Source: Caldifarciminota bacterium
Lineage (GTDB): Bacteria; Hydrothermota; UBA3072
DNA: 64,000 bases
Assembly: GCA_016930175.1 (NCBI GenBank)
Contig: JAFGHJ010000003.1
Location: 1-64,000, forward strand
Reading direction: 5' to 3'
Shown piece after piece: positions 1 to 8,443 of the stretch (within the stretch, counting starts at the first letter, position 1; each line of letters opens with the position of its first letter). Below the pieces are notes generated by a model, which made no database searches, was not told the DNA's origin, and was given only the letters and a program-made list of their open reading frames with translations. The translations under genes were made by a program, and so were the position numbers.

Positions 1-557
1 CCGTAAGCAAAACATTCTTCGAAAAGGATATAACTGCAGCCGGTACCTGCATCGATTACAGTTGTGTTATCTTCGCAAACGGTCCCCACAAAAGAGCAGC
101 GGATAATTTTTATATGGTCGGAGCCCGACAGAAATCCCCCTTCGTCGAAGTGAATGCCCTGGATATGGATATAACTTCCTGGTGTAATAAGTAATTCGTC
201 AGCAACCGTAACACCCCAATCGTTTTCGGCTTTTATGACTGTATACGCATTCGAAGTACCACTCGGAATACCTTCTCCGTAATGACTGAAAATTTCCTGG
301 TCATAAGTACGGTCGCCACCATGGAAAACCTGGTCATAAGTTCCGTTCCTTATTATAAGAGTATCTCCGCTATGCATAGATGGATAGGCGTGTTCGAAGG
401 TAGCCCAGGGCTCACCATAAGTCCCCGGGTTTGAGTCGAGTCCGCCTGTCGCGACATAATAAGTTTCCGGATAAACTGCGGAGGCAGTTAAAAACAATAT
501 AAGGAAATGCCATTTTTTTATAAGTGGTAATATTTTTAATAAAATTTGTTTTTTAAT
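1..557 (-). CDS. Secreted right-handed beta-helix protein, C-terminus cut by window edge
   Basis: An open frame runs from about 557 off the left edge (185 codons visible). It begins with a basic and hydrophobic signal peptide (KKWHFLILFLTASAVYP), followed by YYVATGGLDSNPGT and EPWATFEHA. That pattern opens many DUF1565 / pectate-lyase-like parallel beta-helix proteins; later repeats such as YIHIQGIHFDEGGF and HIKIIRCSF look like helix rungs. Probable role: secreted or surface polysaccharide-binding or -cleaving protein (inference). No ATG, GTG or TTG lies upstream of the signal peptide. The best start is ATT at 557-555, four bases after GGAAG. It lies 40 bases behind the methyltransferase gene and may be cotranscribed with it. 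Confidence 0.6.
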   Translation of the reverse strand, partial: MKKQILLKILPLIKKWHFLILFLTASAVYPETYYVATGGLDSNPGTYGEPWATFEHAYPSMHSGDTLIIRNGTYDQVFHGGDRTYDQEIFSHYGEGIPSGTSNAYTVIKAENDWGVTVADELLITPGSYIHIQGIHFDEGGFLSGSDHIKIIRCSFVGTVCEDNTTVIDAGTGCSYILFEECFAY

Positions 558-597
558 TTAACTTCCTTTAACGTTATTCTTTAAATTGCTTCGATAC

Positions 598-1491
598 CTA
601 ATTTTTTTCTTTCTTCTTACCCGTCTCTTTTGCTATCAGATCCGAAAGAATTCTTATGTGTTCGGGAGTTGTTCCGCAGCAGCCTCCTATAATGCTGGCT
701 CCGGCTTTATAACATTCAAGGGTCTCTGTTGCGTAGAGTTTTGGCTTCATATAGAAAACCTTTCCCCCCTCCAGTTTCGGCTTACCCGCGTTTGGCTGTG
801 CTGCTATCGGTAAAGTTGTTGATTCTTTCATGATAGAAACAATTTCAGCCATTTCCTTAGGGGCGAGATTACCGCAGTTTGTGCCAACGGCGTCGGCTCC
901 TCCCTCAGTTAACCTTATAGCGCATTCTTCCGCGGAGTTACCCATCATTGTCCTTCCCCCGTTTTTTACTGTCTGGAAAGACATAGAGGCAATAACAGGA
1001 ATCCCGGAAACGTCCCTGCAGGCCCTAACTGCAGAAAGCGCTTCCCGAAGGTCGAATATTGTTTCAATTATAAAACCATCAACTCCTGCCTCTGAAAGGA
1101 TAGAAGCCTGTTCCTTAAAAGTATTATATAAATCTTCTTCTTTGCAGGTTCCGTATGGTTCAAGCATTTGTGCTGTGGAACCTATATCCCCCAGTACGTA
1201 TCCTTCTTCCCCGGCGGCGTCTTTTGCCGATTTTACACCGGAACGATTAACTTCCTCAACATCTATTTTTAGATTATGTGTTTCGATATAAAGGCGAGTC
1301 ATAGAAAAAGTATTGGCGATTACGGCATTACTTCCGGCGTTGAAGTAATCCCGGTGAATTTCTTCCACTATCTCAGGGTTTGTTAAATTACTGTTGCATC
1401 TGCCGAGAGCTCCGCGTCTTTCCAATTCGGTCCCCATCGCTCCGTCTAATATTATGACTTTGTTACGGTTTAAAAAACTACGAAAATCCAA
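598..1491 (-). CDS. Homocysteine S-methyltransferase family protein (BHMT / MetH N-terminal type)
   Basis: The 297-residue protein matches the single-domain homocysteine S-methyltransferase fold. It opens with ILDGAMGTELERRG, has the GTNCGN zinc-ligand motif near residue 205, and ends with GGCCGTTPEHI, which supplies the other two cysteine zinc ligands. The family moves a methyl group from a donor such as betaine or S-methylmethionine, or from methyl-cobalamin in MetH, to homocysteine to make methionine. There are no B12 or folate domains, so this is a stand-alone enzyme or a split MetH module; the donor cannot be read from sequence. The start is TTG at 1491, six bases after GAGG, with a promoter at 1515-1543. 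Confidence 0.88.
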   Translation of the reverse strand: MDFRSFLNRNKVIILDGAMGTELERRGALGRCNSNLTNPEIVEEIHRDYFNAGSNAVIANTFSMTRLYIETHNLKIDVEEVNRSGVKSAKDAAGEEGYVLGDIGSTAQMLEPYGTCKEEDLYNTFKEQASILSEAGVDGFIIETIFDLREALSAVRACRDVSGIPVIASMSFQTVKNGGRTMMGNSAEECAIRLTEGGADAVGTNCGNLAPKEMAEIVSIMKESTTLPIAAQPNAGKPKLEGGKVFYMKPKLYATETLECYKAGASIIGGCCGTTPEHIRILSDLIAKETGKKKEKN

Positions 1492-1514
1492 AGTTACCTC
1501 TCTATTTAAAATAA

Positions 1515-1543
1515 AGAATAAGCACTTTAGCTGTACCTGTCAA
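1515..1543 (-). promoter_or_regulatory. Promoter of the homocysteine methyltransferase gene
   Basis: On the minus strand TTGACA (1543-1538) is followed after 17 bases by TATTCT (1520-1515), 24 bases upstream of the TTG start. Confidence 0.65.
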
Positions 1544-1574
1544 GGATTTGAAAAAACCTATACCCGCCAATTTT

Positions 1575-1600
1575 TACCACATAGCGCACAGAGAACACAA
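1575..1600 (+). repeat. CACAGAG-type intergenic repeat copy
   Basis: Reads TACCACATAGCGCACAGAGA and continues with ACACAA. It is a degenerate member of the CACAGAG word family found in many gaps of this window. Confidence 0.55.
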
Positions 1601-1742
1601 ACTCCATTCTGCATCCCTTTTATTTTATGATTTTAGGAAAATATAGAGAAATAAAGAGGATTCTTTTATGAACAGCAAAATCTGCAATACGCAAGGATTT
1701 GAATTATGAAAAATCGGGGTATTTATATAGAGTAATTTGTTT

Positions 1743-2513
1743 TTATATCTTTAATGGTTTTATACAAACAAAAATATGAGAGGGATATTCTCCTCCTTCC
1801 AATATATGCTTATCGTAAAAATGCTCTTCTTTTGTTTCTTTAACTTCGAATCCCTCTCCTTTTAGGAGAGAAAACCATGTTTTTTTATCGAAGAGCCCCA
1901 ATGTATGAATATCGATATGGGTTTCCAATTTTCCTTTCTTTCGAATTAAATATATTATTGTTGCCTCGTAAATCGAATCGTTTTTCGGGGAAATATAGTT
2001 GTTTTCAAAAACCGTGATCTCGATATCGCCTTTTTTACCTGTATAAACAAAATTGTTTTCTTTAAAAGTTTCCTTAGGATGAGCAACAATGAGAAGGACT
2101 CCCCCGGGATTTAAATTTTTGTTCGCATTTCTGATTACCTTTTTTAAATCCTCTTTTGTTTTCATATAATCGATTGAATCCGGTATTGCTACCGCATCGA
2201 ATTTCTTTCCCAGTTCGATTGTTCTCATATCTCCGTATATATATATTATTTCAGGATTAAGCTCTTTCGCGAGTGAAAGCATATCTTGGCTTATATCCAC
2301 GCCTGTTACCTCAAAGTGTTTTTTAAATGTGTAATCGTTCATGCCCGCGCCGCAGGCTAAATGAAGCAATGTTTTTGTTTCTGTTTCAGCATTTTCTTTA
2401 ATGGTTTTACTGTATAATTCTGTCTCTTGTGCTATTTCTTTCGGAGAAGAAACAATCATGTCAACCCATGCCAGTTCAGTATATGCTTTCCATTCACTTT
2501 TATTCAAACTCAA
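1743..2513 (-). CDS. Class I SAM-dependent methyltransferase
   Basis: The 256-residue protein has the Rossmann SAM-binding order. Motif I is LLHLACGAGMNDYTF near residue 68, with aspartate in VTGVDIS (motif II), followed by IYGDMRTIE and FDAVAIPDSIDYM (motifs III-IV). The acceptor substrate cannot be told. It is the last gene after the histidine kinase and response regulator, 15 bases behind the latter, so it is probably part of the same transcript. This could be a coincidental small-molecule methyltransferase or an effector of the two-component pair; I favour neither. The start ATG has an AGGAGG-like site (AAAAGGAGGGC) just upstream. Confidence 0.8.
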   Translation of the reverse strand: MSLNKSEWKAYTELAWVDMIVSSPKEIAQETELYSKTIKENAETETKTLLHLACGAGMNDYTFKKHFEVTGVDISQDMLSLAKELNPEIIYIYGDMRTIELGKKFDAVAIPDSIDYMKTKEDLKKVIRNANKNLNPGGVLLIVAHPKETFKENNFVYTGKKGDIEITVFENNYISPKNDSIYEATIIYLIRKKGKLETHIDIHTLGLFDKKTWFSLLKGEGFEVKETKEEHFYDKHILEGGEYPSHIFVCIKPLKI

Positions 2514-2528
2514 GGGCCCTCCTTTTAA

Positions 2529-3632
2529 TCAAATCAATTCTATTATATTTGGCAAAACTAAATTAACGAGAAGACCAAGCTTTAGCTCCCGACTGTCCAC
2601 AAGTATCGCCCAGCGGTACTCCTTAAAAGCCATGATTATTAGAGTTTTGTTATCTTCAAGGTCCATAATATAATGTTTGTTTATAGAAGGTAATTTCATT
2701 TCATTTAGATATTCATTTAATTTTTGAGTCATTTCATTGAAAACTTTACCGATTTTGGAAGAACTGTTATAGGATACAAGCGTTTTGTTTCCGTTAATTG
2801 TAAAGATATTTGCGGCTAACAACCCTTTTCCCAATTCCTTTTTTAGAATTTTATTCGCTCTGTCGAGTTTTTCCAATGCAAGATTTTCTTTTTCTATTTC
2901 GTCATCAAATTTTTTAGTTTTTGAACCTTTTTCCGCTTCTTTTGCCTTTTTTTCATCTAAACGCTTCATTCCTTCAAGCAACACATATTCAAGAGAAACA
3001 TCCGAAATAGTAACCCTCTCATGCTCTCTTTCTCTTATGACAATATCGACATTTCCGTAAGAGAGCATCTCAAAGACCGCTTCTATACCTTCAAGATTGT
3101 CAACTTCGGCGTCTATCAAATTGCCTTCTCTGAACCATATTCTACCGTTTTTATTTGGTTTTTCGCTTTTGACTACAACGGAAGCGTTTTTCTTTTCCAT
3201 GCTTATAAGCTCTAAAACTGTTGCAAGAGACATCTTTTTTATGCTGGTTAAATCATCTTTTGAGAGCTTCAAACCTTTTTCTACTTCTTTTATCATTTCT
3301 TTTAAGTCTATTGGTTTATCGAAGAACTTAATGGCTCCTGTGTCCATCGCGCGGTATTTTAGATTCGGTGTTCCGTAAGCTGTGATGAAAATAATTGGAA
3401 TTGCGGGGAATTTTTTATCAACAAGAGAAACAAGTTCAATACCGCTCATACCAGGCATTTTCTGATCGGTTATAAGTAAGGATACGTCGTTTTCACCGAG
3501 AGATTTCCATGCATCTTCTGCGTTTGTGTGTGTAATCACTTTTATATTTTTAATTGAGTACTCCAGACCTGCCTTCATGTTTTTAAGGAAGGAAACATCG
3601 TCATCTACCAGCATTACAGTACGTTCATTCAT
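2529..3632 (-). CDS. Response regulator: receiver + DUF4388 (PATAN) + roadblock-like domain
   Basis: Residues 1-120 form a CheY receiver with the acidic cluster DDD at 10-12, phospho-acceptor D56 (TDQKMPG) and the KP pair in FFDKPID. Residues about 130-215 (SLATVLELISMEKKNASVVV, GRIWFREGNLIDAEV) match DUF4388/PATAN, a domain linked to gliding and GTPase signalling in Myxococcus-like bacteria. A charged coiled linker (about 215-270) follows. The last 95 residues look like a roadblock/LC7 domain, which in bacteria often regulates MglA-type GTPases. It has no DNA-binding domain, so output is probably through protein contacts. It lies six bases behind the kinase gene, its likely partner. Confidence 0.82.
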   Translation of the reverse strand: MNERTVMLVDDDVSFLKNMKAGLEYSIKNIKVITHTNAEDAWKSLGENDVSLLITDQKMPGMSGIELVSLVDKKFPAIPIIFITAYGTPNLKYRAMDTGAIKFFDKPIDLKEMIKEVEKGLKLSKDDLTSIKKMSLATVLELISMEKKNASVVVKSEKPNKNGRIWFREGNLIDAEVDNLEGIEAVFEMLSYGNVDIVIREREHERVTISDVSLEYVLLEGMKRLDEKKAKEAEKGSKTKKFDDEIEKENLALEKLDRANKILKKELGKGLLAANIFTINGNKTLVSYNSSSKIGKVFNEMTQKLNEYLNEMKLPSINKHYIMDLEDNKTLIIMAFKEYRWAILVDSRELKLGLLVNLVLPNIIELI

Positions 3633-3638
3633 AGAAAA

Positions 3639-4988
3639 TTATTTCCTGAAAGTTATTTTCACTGTTGTGCCTTTTCCCTCTTTTGTACTAAAGGTAAAAT
3701 CGCCGCCCTGCGTTTTTATTATTTTGCTGGCATGATAGAGTCCCAATCCGGCTCTATTCCTTTTGGTTGTAAAGAACGGTTCAGCCACCTTTGGTAAATC
3801 GTTTTCAGATATTCCTCTGCCTGTATCGGTAATTTCGATTGTTGCTTCATGCTCGTCTACCGAATATTTAAACATCAGTTTTTTTTTCTGAGAATCTTCC
3901 ATTGCTTCCAGGGAATTATCTATAATCTTCGTTAAAGCTACTACAATCGAAAGTTTATCTCCTTTCATAGTAAATTCCCTTTTTTCGCATTTGAATTTGC
4001 AATCAACACCTTTATCTTTACAATATTTATTGAATTTATCTTTGCTGTCTAAGATTAGATCGGTAAGATTCAATTCGAAAGAACCGATACCCTCATATCT
4101 TGAAAATTCCCTTAAGGTAAAAAGCAGGGATTCCATACGTTTTATTTCTACAAGAGAGCTCTTCAAATATTCCTTTCTTTCTTCGTCATCGATATCATCA
4201 TACATATGTTCAAAAACCTGCAGAGAACATTTAATAGCGTTTACGGCATTACCGACATCATGCCTGATATGAGAAATTATGCCTCCTATAGATGTGAATC
4301 TCCTTATTTCCGCGATATTCCTTTCCAGCTGCTCTATCTTTGTTACGTCTTCCATTATAAAAAGATACTCGCCCTTCTTTATTTTTACCGCAGATACAAG
4401 AAAGGGTCTGTCCCACTCCCTCCTTATAGTTTGAAGTTTTTCCTTTCTGACTGAAGCTATTATTTCCGGGAGAATGCAGCTTTTGCAAGCTTCCTCTTTC
4501 CCAAAAACAGCTTTATAACATTTTTTCCCTATCAAATCTTTAGGATGATTACCGCTCAACAAAGCGGCAGCATTATTCAGCTTTACCAGATTGTAATCTT
4601 CATCCACTACATATACCATCTCACTTAGAGCATCTATTGTTTTATACCAGGATTCTATAACGCCGCTGAGAGGCTTTTTTTGTGAACAAAGTTCGACAAG
4701 AAAAATATTTTCCGAAGAGGTCGAAATTTTTACAGGATTGATTTTAATTGTTATCTTTTCTGTTCGCCCTTCACGCTCAACCTCGACTTGCCTTTCGATT
4801 TTTTTCCGGATATTTTTAAATTCTGTATCATTTGGAATAATCGAACTAAGAGTGTAGCCGCAATCCTTGAAAGACTTATTATTATAAAGAAGCTTAACGG
4901 AGTTATCTAAAATTAAAAAGGGACAACCCAAACAATCCATTATCCTTTTAAGCTCTTTTTTCCCTAACTCGAGTATAATGTCTTTCAT
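3639..4988 (-). CDS. PAS-domain sensor histidine kinase, soluble
   Basis: The 449-residue kinase has no membrane segment. Two PAS-like domains (about 1-105 and 115-225) precede the catalytic core. The H-box is IRHDVGNAVNA with H243. The N-box is IIDNSLEAM, the G1 box TDTGRGIS, the F-box EPFFTTK and the G2 box GLGLYHASKI. The second PAS carries C-x10-C-x2-C (KKC...EACKSC), a possible redox, haem or metal ligand set. Partner is the DUF4388 response regulator directly downstream. The promoter -10 ends six bases before the ATG, so the mRNA is probably leaderless; no Shine-Dalgarno is present. Confidence 0.87.
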   Translation of the reverse strand: MKDIILELGKKELKRIMDCLGCPFLILDNSVKLLYNNKSFKDCGYTLSSIIPNDTEFKNIRKKIERQVEVEREGRTEKITIKINPVKISTSSENIFLVELCSQKKPLSGVIESWYKTIDALSEMVYVVDEDYNLVKLNNAAALLSGNHPKDLIGKKCYKAVFGKEEACKSCILPEIIASVRKEKLQTIRREWDRPFLVSAVKIKKGEYLFIMEDVTKIEQLERNIAEIRRFTSIGGIISHIRHDVGNAVNAIKCSLQVFEHMYDDIDDEERKEYLKSSLVEIKRMESLLFTLREFSRYEGIGSFELNLTDLILDSKDKFNKYCKDKGVDCKFKCEKREFTMKGDKLSIVVALTKIIDNSLEAMEDSQKKKLMFKYSVDEHEATIEITDTGRGISENDLPKVAEPFFTTKRNRAGLGLYHASKIIKTQGGDFTFSTKEGKGTTVKITFRK

Positions 4989-4994
4989 ACTTTA

Positions 4995-5022
4995 AGTATA
5001 ATCCCAAAAAAATAAAATTCAA
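4995..5022 (-). promoter_or_regulatory. Promoter of the histidine kinase operon (leaderless type)
   Basis: On the minus strand TTGAAT (5022-5017), a 16-base spacer, then TATACT (5000-4995). Only six bases separate the -10 from the ATG at 4988, so transcription should start at the A of the start codon. Confidence 0.6.
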
Positions 5023-5090
5023 GGTAAAAAATAATATAATTTTACATAATTTGTCTATTATATTTTACAAGAACAAAAAATACAAGAAGT

Positions 5091-5120
5091 AACCAAGAAA
5101 CACACTAAATACACGGAATT
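5091..5120 (+). repeat. Word-like intergenic repeat (CACACTAAATACACGGAA type)
   Basis: AACCAAGAAACACACTAAAT and then ACACGGAATT belongs to the same class as the copy at 37581-37608, which lies in opposite orientation. Confidence 0.45.
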
Positions 5121-5189
5121 TTTATTTTTCAATCTAAGGGTAATGAGTTAAGAGCTTAATTCTGTTTTATAAAAAATTTTAAGGGGTTC

Positions 5190-5218
5190 TTGACAAAGCG
5201 AGTAGAAACAAATATTCT
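5190..5218 (+). promoter_or_regulatory. Promoter of the envelope protein gene at 5238
   Basis: TTGACA (5190-5195), 17 bases, TATTCT (5213-5218). This falls inside the first codons of a longer open frame and shows that the gene starts later, at 5238. Confidence 0.6.
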
Positions 5219-5237
5219 TAATAAAAAAGGAGGGAAT

Positions 5238-6137
5238 ATGAAAATCAAATTATATAATGTTAAAATTTTGACTCTTCGCTTTTTGTTTTTTTTCTCTGTT
5301 TTTATCCTTTTTGTTCCAACGAAAGCTCTGGCAGAAAATAGGGAGAGCGTTCAAATCAGCTTCAGTACCGGAAGAAAATATCTTTTGAATAGAGAAAATT
5401 CATGGTATAAGTTTAAACTCGGATATGAAAAGGGGTTTTTGGGTTTTATTGATCACACAATACAATTCGGAACCAACGGTACTAAGTTTAACTACATTAA
5501 TGAAGGCGGACAGAATGTTCTCTTTCCGTTCAGCAGAATGACAGCTGATTTAAAGATGAACGAAAGACACAACCTTACTTTTTTAATACAACCCTTCGAG
5601 GTATTTACTTCTTCTCTTCCTGAGAGAGATGTTATTGTAGAAGATGTAACTTTTCCCGAAGGAACGCCAATGGATTTAAAATACGGTTTTACGTTTTACA
5701 GGCTAAGTTATCTTTATGATTTTCAAAGAGAAAGCAATAAAGAGTTTTCTATAGGATTATCCTTTCAGATACGAAATGCTTCCATAGTTTTTGCTTCTGC
5801 CGACGGGGAACTGATTAGTATAAATAATAATATAGGTCCGGTGCCAATATTAAAATTCAGATGGCAAAAACCCTTGGGAGAAAGCGCTTGGTTAGGTTCG
5901 GAAATAGATGGTTTTTATGCCTCAGGACGTTATATAACGGGGTCAGAGAACGATTTTGAGGGTGCCATTATAGATGCTTCTTTAAGATTAGGTTTCGAAT
6001 TGACAGATTATTTAAACACTTTTCTGAATTTGAGATACCTCGGCGGAGGTGCTAGCGGAACAGAAGAGGACGAGAATAAATACACTGATAACTGGCTTAA
6101 AACTTTTTCAGTTTCATTAGGTTTTTATTTACAGTAA
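5238..6137 (+). CDS. Predicted outer-membrane/periplasmic beta-rich protein
   Basis: The 299-residue protein has a signal peptide (MKIKLYNVKILTLRFLFFFS..., cleavage probably after KALA near residue 31). The rest alternates polar and hydrophobic residues in beta-strand style, with aromatic girdle-like stretches (YGFTFYRLSYLYDFQRE; SLRLGFELTDYLNTFLNLRYLGG) and ends in FSVSLGFYLQ, an outer-membrane barrel-like C-terminus. No family recognised. I take ATG 5238 because AAGGAGG stands four bases upstream and a promoter overlaps the longer TTG alternative at 5190. Confidence 0.7.
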   Translation: MKIKLYNVKILTLRFLFFFSVFILFVPTKALAENRESVQISFSTGRKYLLNRENSWYKFKLGYEKGFLGFIDHTIQFGTNGTKFNYINEGGQNVLFPFSRMTADLKMNERHNLTFLIQPFEVFTSSLPERDVIVEDVTFPEGTPMDLKYGFTFYRLSYLYDFQRESNKEFSIGLSFQIRNASIVFASADGELISINNNIGPVPILKFRWQKPLGESAWLGSEIDGFYASGRYITGSENDFEGAIIDASLRLGFELTDYLNTFLNLRYLGGGASGTEEDENKYTDNWLKTFSVSLGFYLQ

Positions 6138-6150
6138 AAACAACGATTCA

Positions 6151-6312
6151 GCCACTAAGACACCAAGACTCGAAGAAAATTCGCTATCCGCTTTCGGCTA
6201 ACGGTAAAAAATAAAAATATTCGTGTTATTTGTTATTCATCTTTTTGGGGGATGGGATGGGTTTTAAAAAACGTAAAGAATTTTGTTTTTTCTCTGTGCC
6301 TCTGTGTGAGAA
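6151..6312 (+). repeat. Cluster of word-like intergenic repeats
   Basis: Holds GCCACTAAGACACCAAGACT at 6151, an inverted ACACGAATA-type copy at 6211-6239 (TATTCGTGTTATTTGTTATT), and an inverted CACAGAG-type copy at 6290-6312 (TTCTCTGTGCCTCTGTGTGA). No gene lies in 6138-6412. Confidence 0.55.
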
Positions 6313-6338
6313 TTATTTGGGGGAGTTAGGTTTGCCGC

Positions 6339-6366
6339 TTGAAATTTTAAAAAAATAACATATACT
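6339..6366 (+). promoter_or_regulatory. Promoter of the sialate O-acetylesterase gene
   Basis: TTGAAA (6339-6344), 16-base spacer, TATACT (6361-6366). The ATG at 6413 is preceded by GGGGGG at 6401-6406. Confidence 0.55.
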
Positions 6367-6412
6367 GATAACTGTAAAACGTTAACAATCAAAATTATAT
6401 GGGGGGATAAAA

Positions 6413-8443
6413 ATGGAAAAAGTTTTATTATTGATTTCTTTTTTACTGGTAGGGATAACCGCTTTTGAATCGAAAGCACTTGAACTGCCTTCTATTTTCG
6501 GTAATAGCATGGTAATGCAGCAGAAGACAGAATGTCCTATTTGGGGTAAAGCTTCTTCAGGCGAAGATATAGAGATAACTTCATCATGGGGAGAAAAAAC
6601 AATTGCGAAGGCGAAAGCTAATGGTAAATGGGAAGCAAAACTCAAAACGCCTGAAGCAGGAGGTCCTTACAAATTAACAATAAAAGGTAAAGATTCTGTA
6701 ATAACATTTGAAAATGTGCTGGTGGGGGAAGTATGGGTATGCTCGGGGCAATCTAATATGGAAATGCCTCTTATGGGCTGGCCTCCGCGAGATACGATAA
6801 AAAATTCCGCAAAAGAAATAAAAAACGCCAATTATTCTGAAATCCGTTTATTTACAGTAGCAAAGGGAGTTTCCGCAGAACCGAGGGAAGGCTGTAAGGG
6901 TTTCTGGACTGAATGTAATCCGGAAACGGCAAAAAATTTCAGCGCAACGGCTTATTTTTTCGGGAAGGAAATACATAAGGAACTCGAAATTCCAGTCGGG
7001 CTCATTAACACAAGCTGGGGAGGAACGCCCGCAGAATCGTGGACTTCTCCTAAGTATCTGAGTAAAGTGGAGGGGTTTTCGGATTTTGTAGCGAATATAG
7101 ACAAGCTCTCATTGCAGGAAGATGAATACAACAAATGGCTCGGTTCTCATCCTGTAATTGAATCGACAAATGAAGACGAACGCGGAGGTAAGGGAGTTTC
7201 CTTTAATGATACAATCTGCTCTTTTCCGGATTTTGACGACTCGTCCTGGAAAGAGATGACGCTTCCCACTCTGTGGGAAAGTGTTGAACTGGGCGTTTTC
7301 GACGGGGTGGTATGGTTCAGAAAAGCAATGAATATACCCGAGTCATGGATAGGAAAAGATTTGATGCTGGAACTTGGTCCTATCGACGATATAGACATAA
7401 CCTTCTTTAACGGCGAGAGAGTTGGAGGTTATGAGGGTATGGGTTTCTGGACGGTCGAGCGTAAATATAAGATTCCTTCAAAGTTAGTTAAAAAAGGTAA
7501 AAATGTAATAGCGGTGAGAGTTGTCGATTTACAGGGCGGTGGCGGCATTTACGGTGAGAAAGCACAAATGAAGATTTATCCGACAAAGGGAAAAGACGTA
7601 GAGCCTTTAAATCTTTCGGGATTGTGGAAGTATCTTCCGGTTGCACAGTACAGGGAGGGGGACTTTTATGTATTCGGTGTAGAAGAAAACGATTTTTATA
7701 CGACAAAACCAGCTTTCAAAGGAATCGATCAGTATACGCCTACTGTTTTATACAACGCTATGATTGCGCCCATCGTACCTTATGGGATTAAAGGAACAAT
7801 CTACTATCAGGGAGAGTCGAATGTGGGAAGACACGAACAGTACAAACATCTTTTTCCGGCTATGATAGAGAGCTGGAGAGCCGCCTGGGGACTGGGTAAA
7901 TTTCCGTTTTACTTCGTACAAATAGCTCCTTATATGTACGATGACCCGGAGGATCCGGTTTCAGCAAAACTCCGTGAAGCACAGATGGAGACAATGCTGT
8001 CCGTACCCAATACGGGAATGGCTGTGACAATGGATATAGGAGAAGTTGATAATATCCACCCGCCGAATAAACAGGAGGTTGGGAAGAGACTTTCGCTATG
8101 GGCTCTTACTAAAGATTACGGTAAAGAAGATATTGTATATTCGGGTCCGATTTTCAAAGAAATGGTTAAAAAAGGCAGTAGAATAACATTATACTTTGAC
8201 CACATTGGAAGCGGACTTGTGGCAAAAGGAGATACGCTTACGGGATTTCAAGTTGCCGGAGATGATAAGGTATTTGTAGACGCGGAAGCTTATATAAATG
8301 GAAATACAGTGGTGGTTTACAGTAAAGAAGCCTATGACCCGATTGCGGTCAGGTACGCTTTTACGAATGGCTCCGAGGCGAGCCTCTTCAACAGGGAAGG
8401 ACTCCCCGCATCTTCATTCAGGACCGATGATTGGGAGGAGTGA
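6413..8443 (+). CDS. Secreted sialate O-acetylesterase (SGNH/SASA hydrolase)
   Basis: The 676-residue protein has an N-terminal signal peptide (MEKVLLLISFLLVGITAF). A small beta-sandwich (to about 95) leads into the SGNH hydrolase domain with VGEVWVCSGQSNMEMP (catalytic serine about 114). A galactose-binding-like jelly roll is inserted (DFDDSSWKEMTLP ... KKGKNVIAVRV, about 265-395). The C-terminal hydrolase half holds GTIYYQGESNVG and VDNIHPPNKQEVG, which supplies the catalytic histidine. The family removes O-acetyl groups from sialic acids or related glycans in the periplasm or outside the cell. Its end overlaps the convergent lspA-like gene by 26 bases. Confidence 0.9.
   Translation: MEKVLLLISFLLVGITAFESKALELPSIFGNSMVMQQKTECPIWGKASSGEDIEITSSWGEKTIAKAKANGKWEAKLKTPEAGGPYKLTIKGKDSVITFENVLVGEVWVCSGQSNMEMPLMGWPPRDTIKNSAKEIKNANYSEIRLFTVAKGVSAEPREGCKGFWTECNPETAKNFSATAYFFGKEIHKELEIPVGLINTSWGGTPAESWTSPKYLSKVEGFSDFVANIDKLSLQEDEYNKWLGSHPVIESTNEDERGGKGVSFNDTICSFPDFDDSSWKEMTLPTLWESVELGVFDGVVWFRKAMNIPESWIGKDLMLELGPIDDIDITFFNGERVGGYEGMGFWTVERKYKIPSKLVKKGKNVIAVRVVDLQGGGGIYGEKAQMKIYPTKGKDVEPLNLSGLWKYLPVAQYREGDFYVFGVEENDFYTTKPAFKGIDQYTPTVLYNAMIAPIVPYGIKGTIYYQGESNVGRHEQYKHLFPAMIESWRAAWGLGKFPFYFVQIAPYMYDDPEDPVSAKLREAQMETMLSVPNTGMAVTMDIGEVDNIHPPNKQEVGKRLSLWALTKDYGKEDIVYSGPIFKEMVKKGSRITLYFDHIGSGLVAKGDTLTGFQVAGDDKVFVDAEAYINGNTVVVYSKEAYDPIAVRYAFTNGSEASLFNREGLPASSFRTDDWEE

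Noticed and set aside
5190-5237. Longer TTG start of the envelope protein
   Set aside because: The TTG is part of a TTGACA -35 box; a strong ribosome site and signal peptide begin at ATG 5238.
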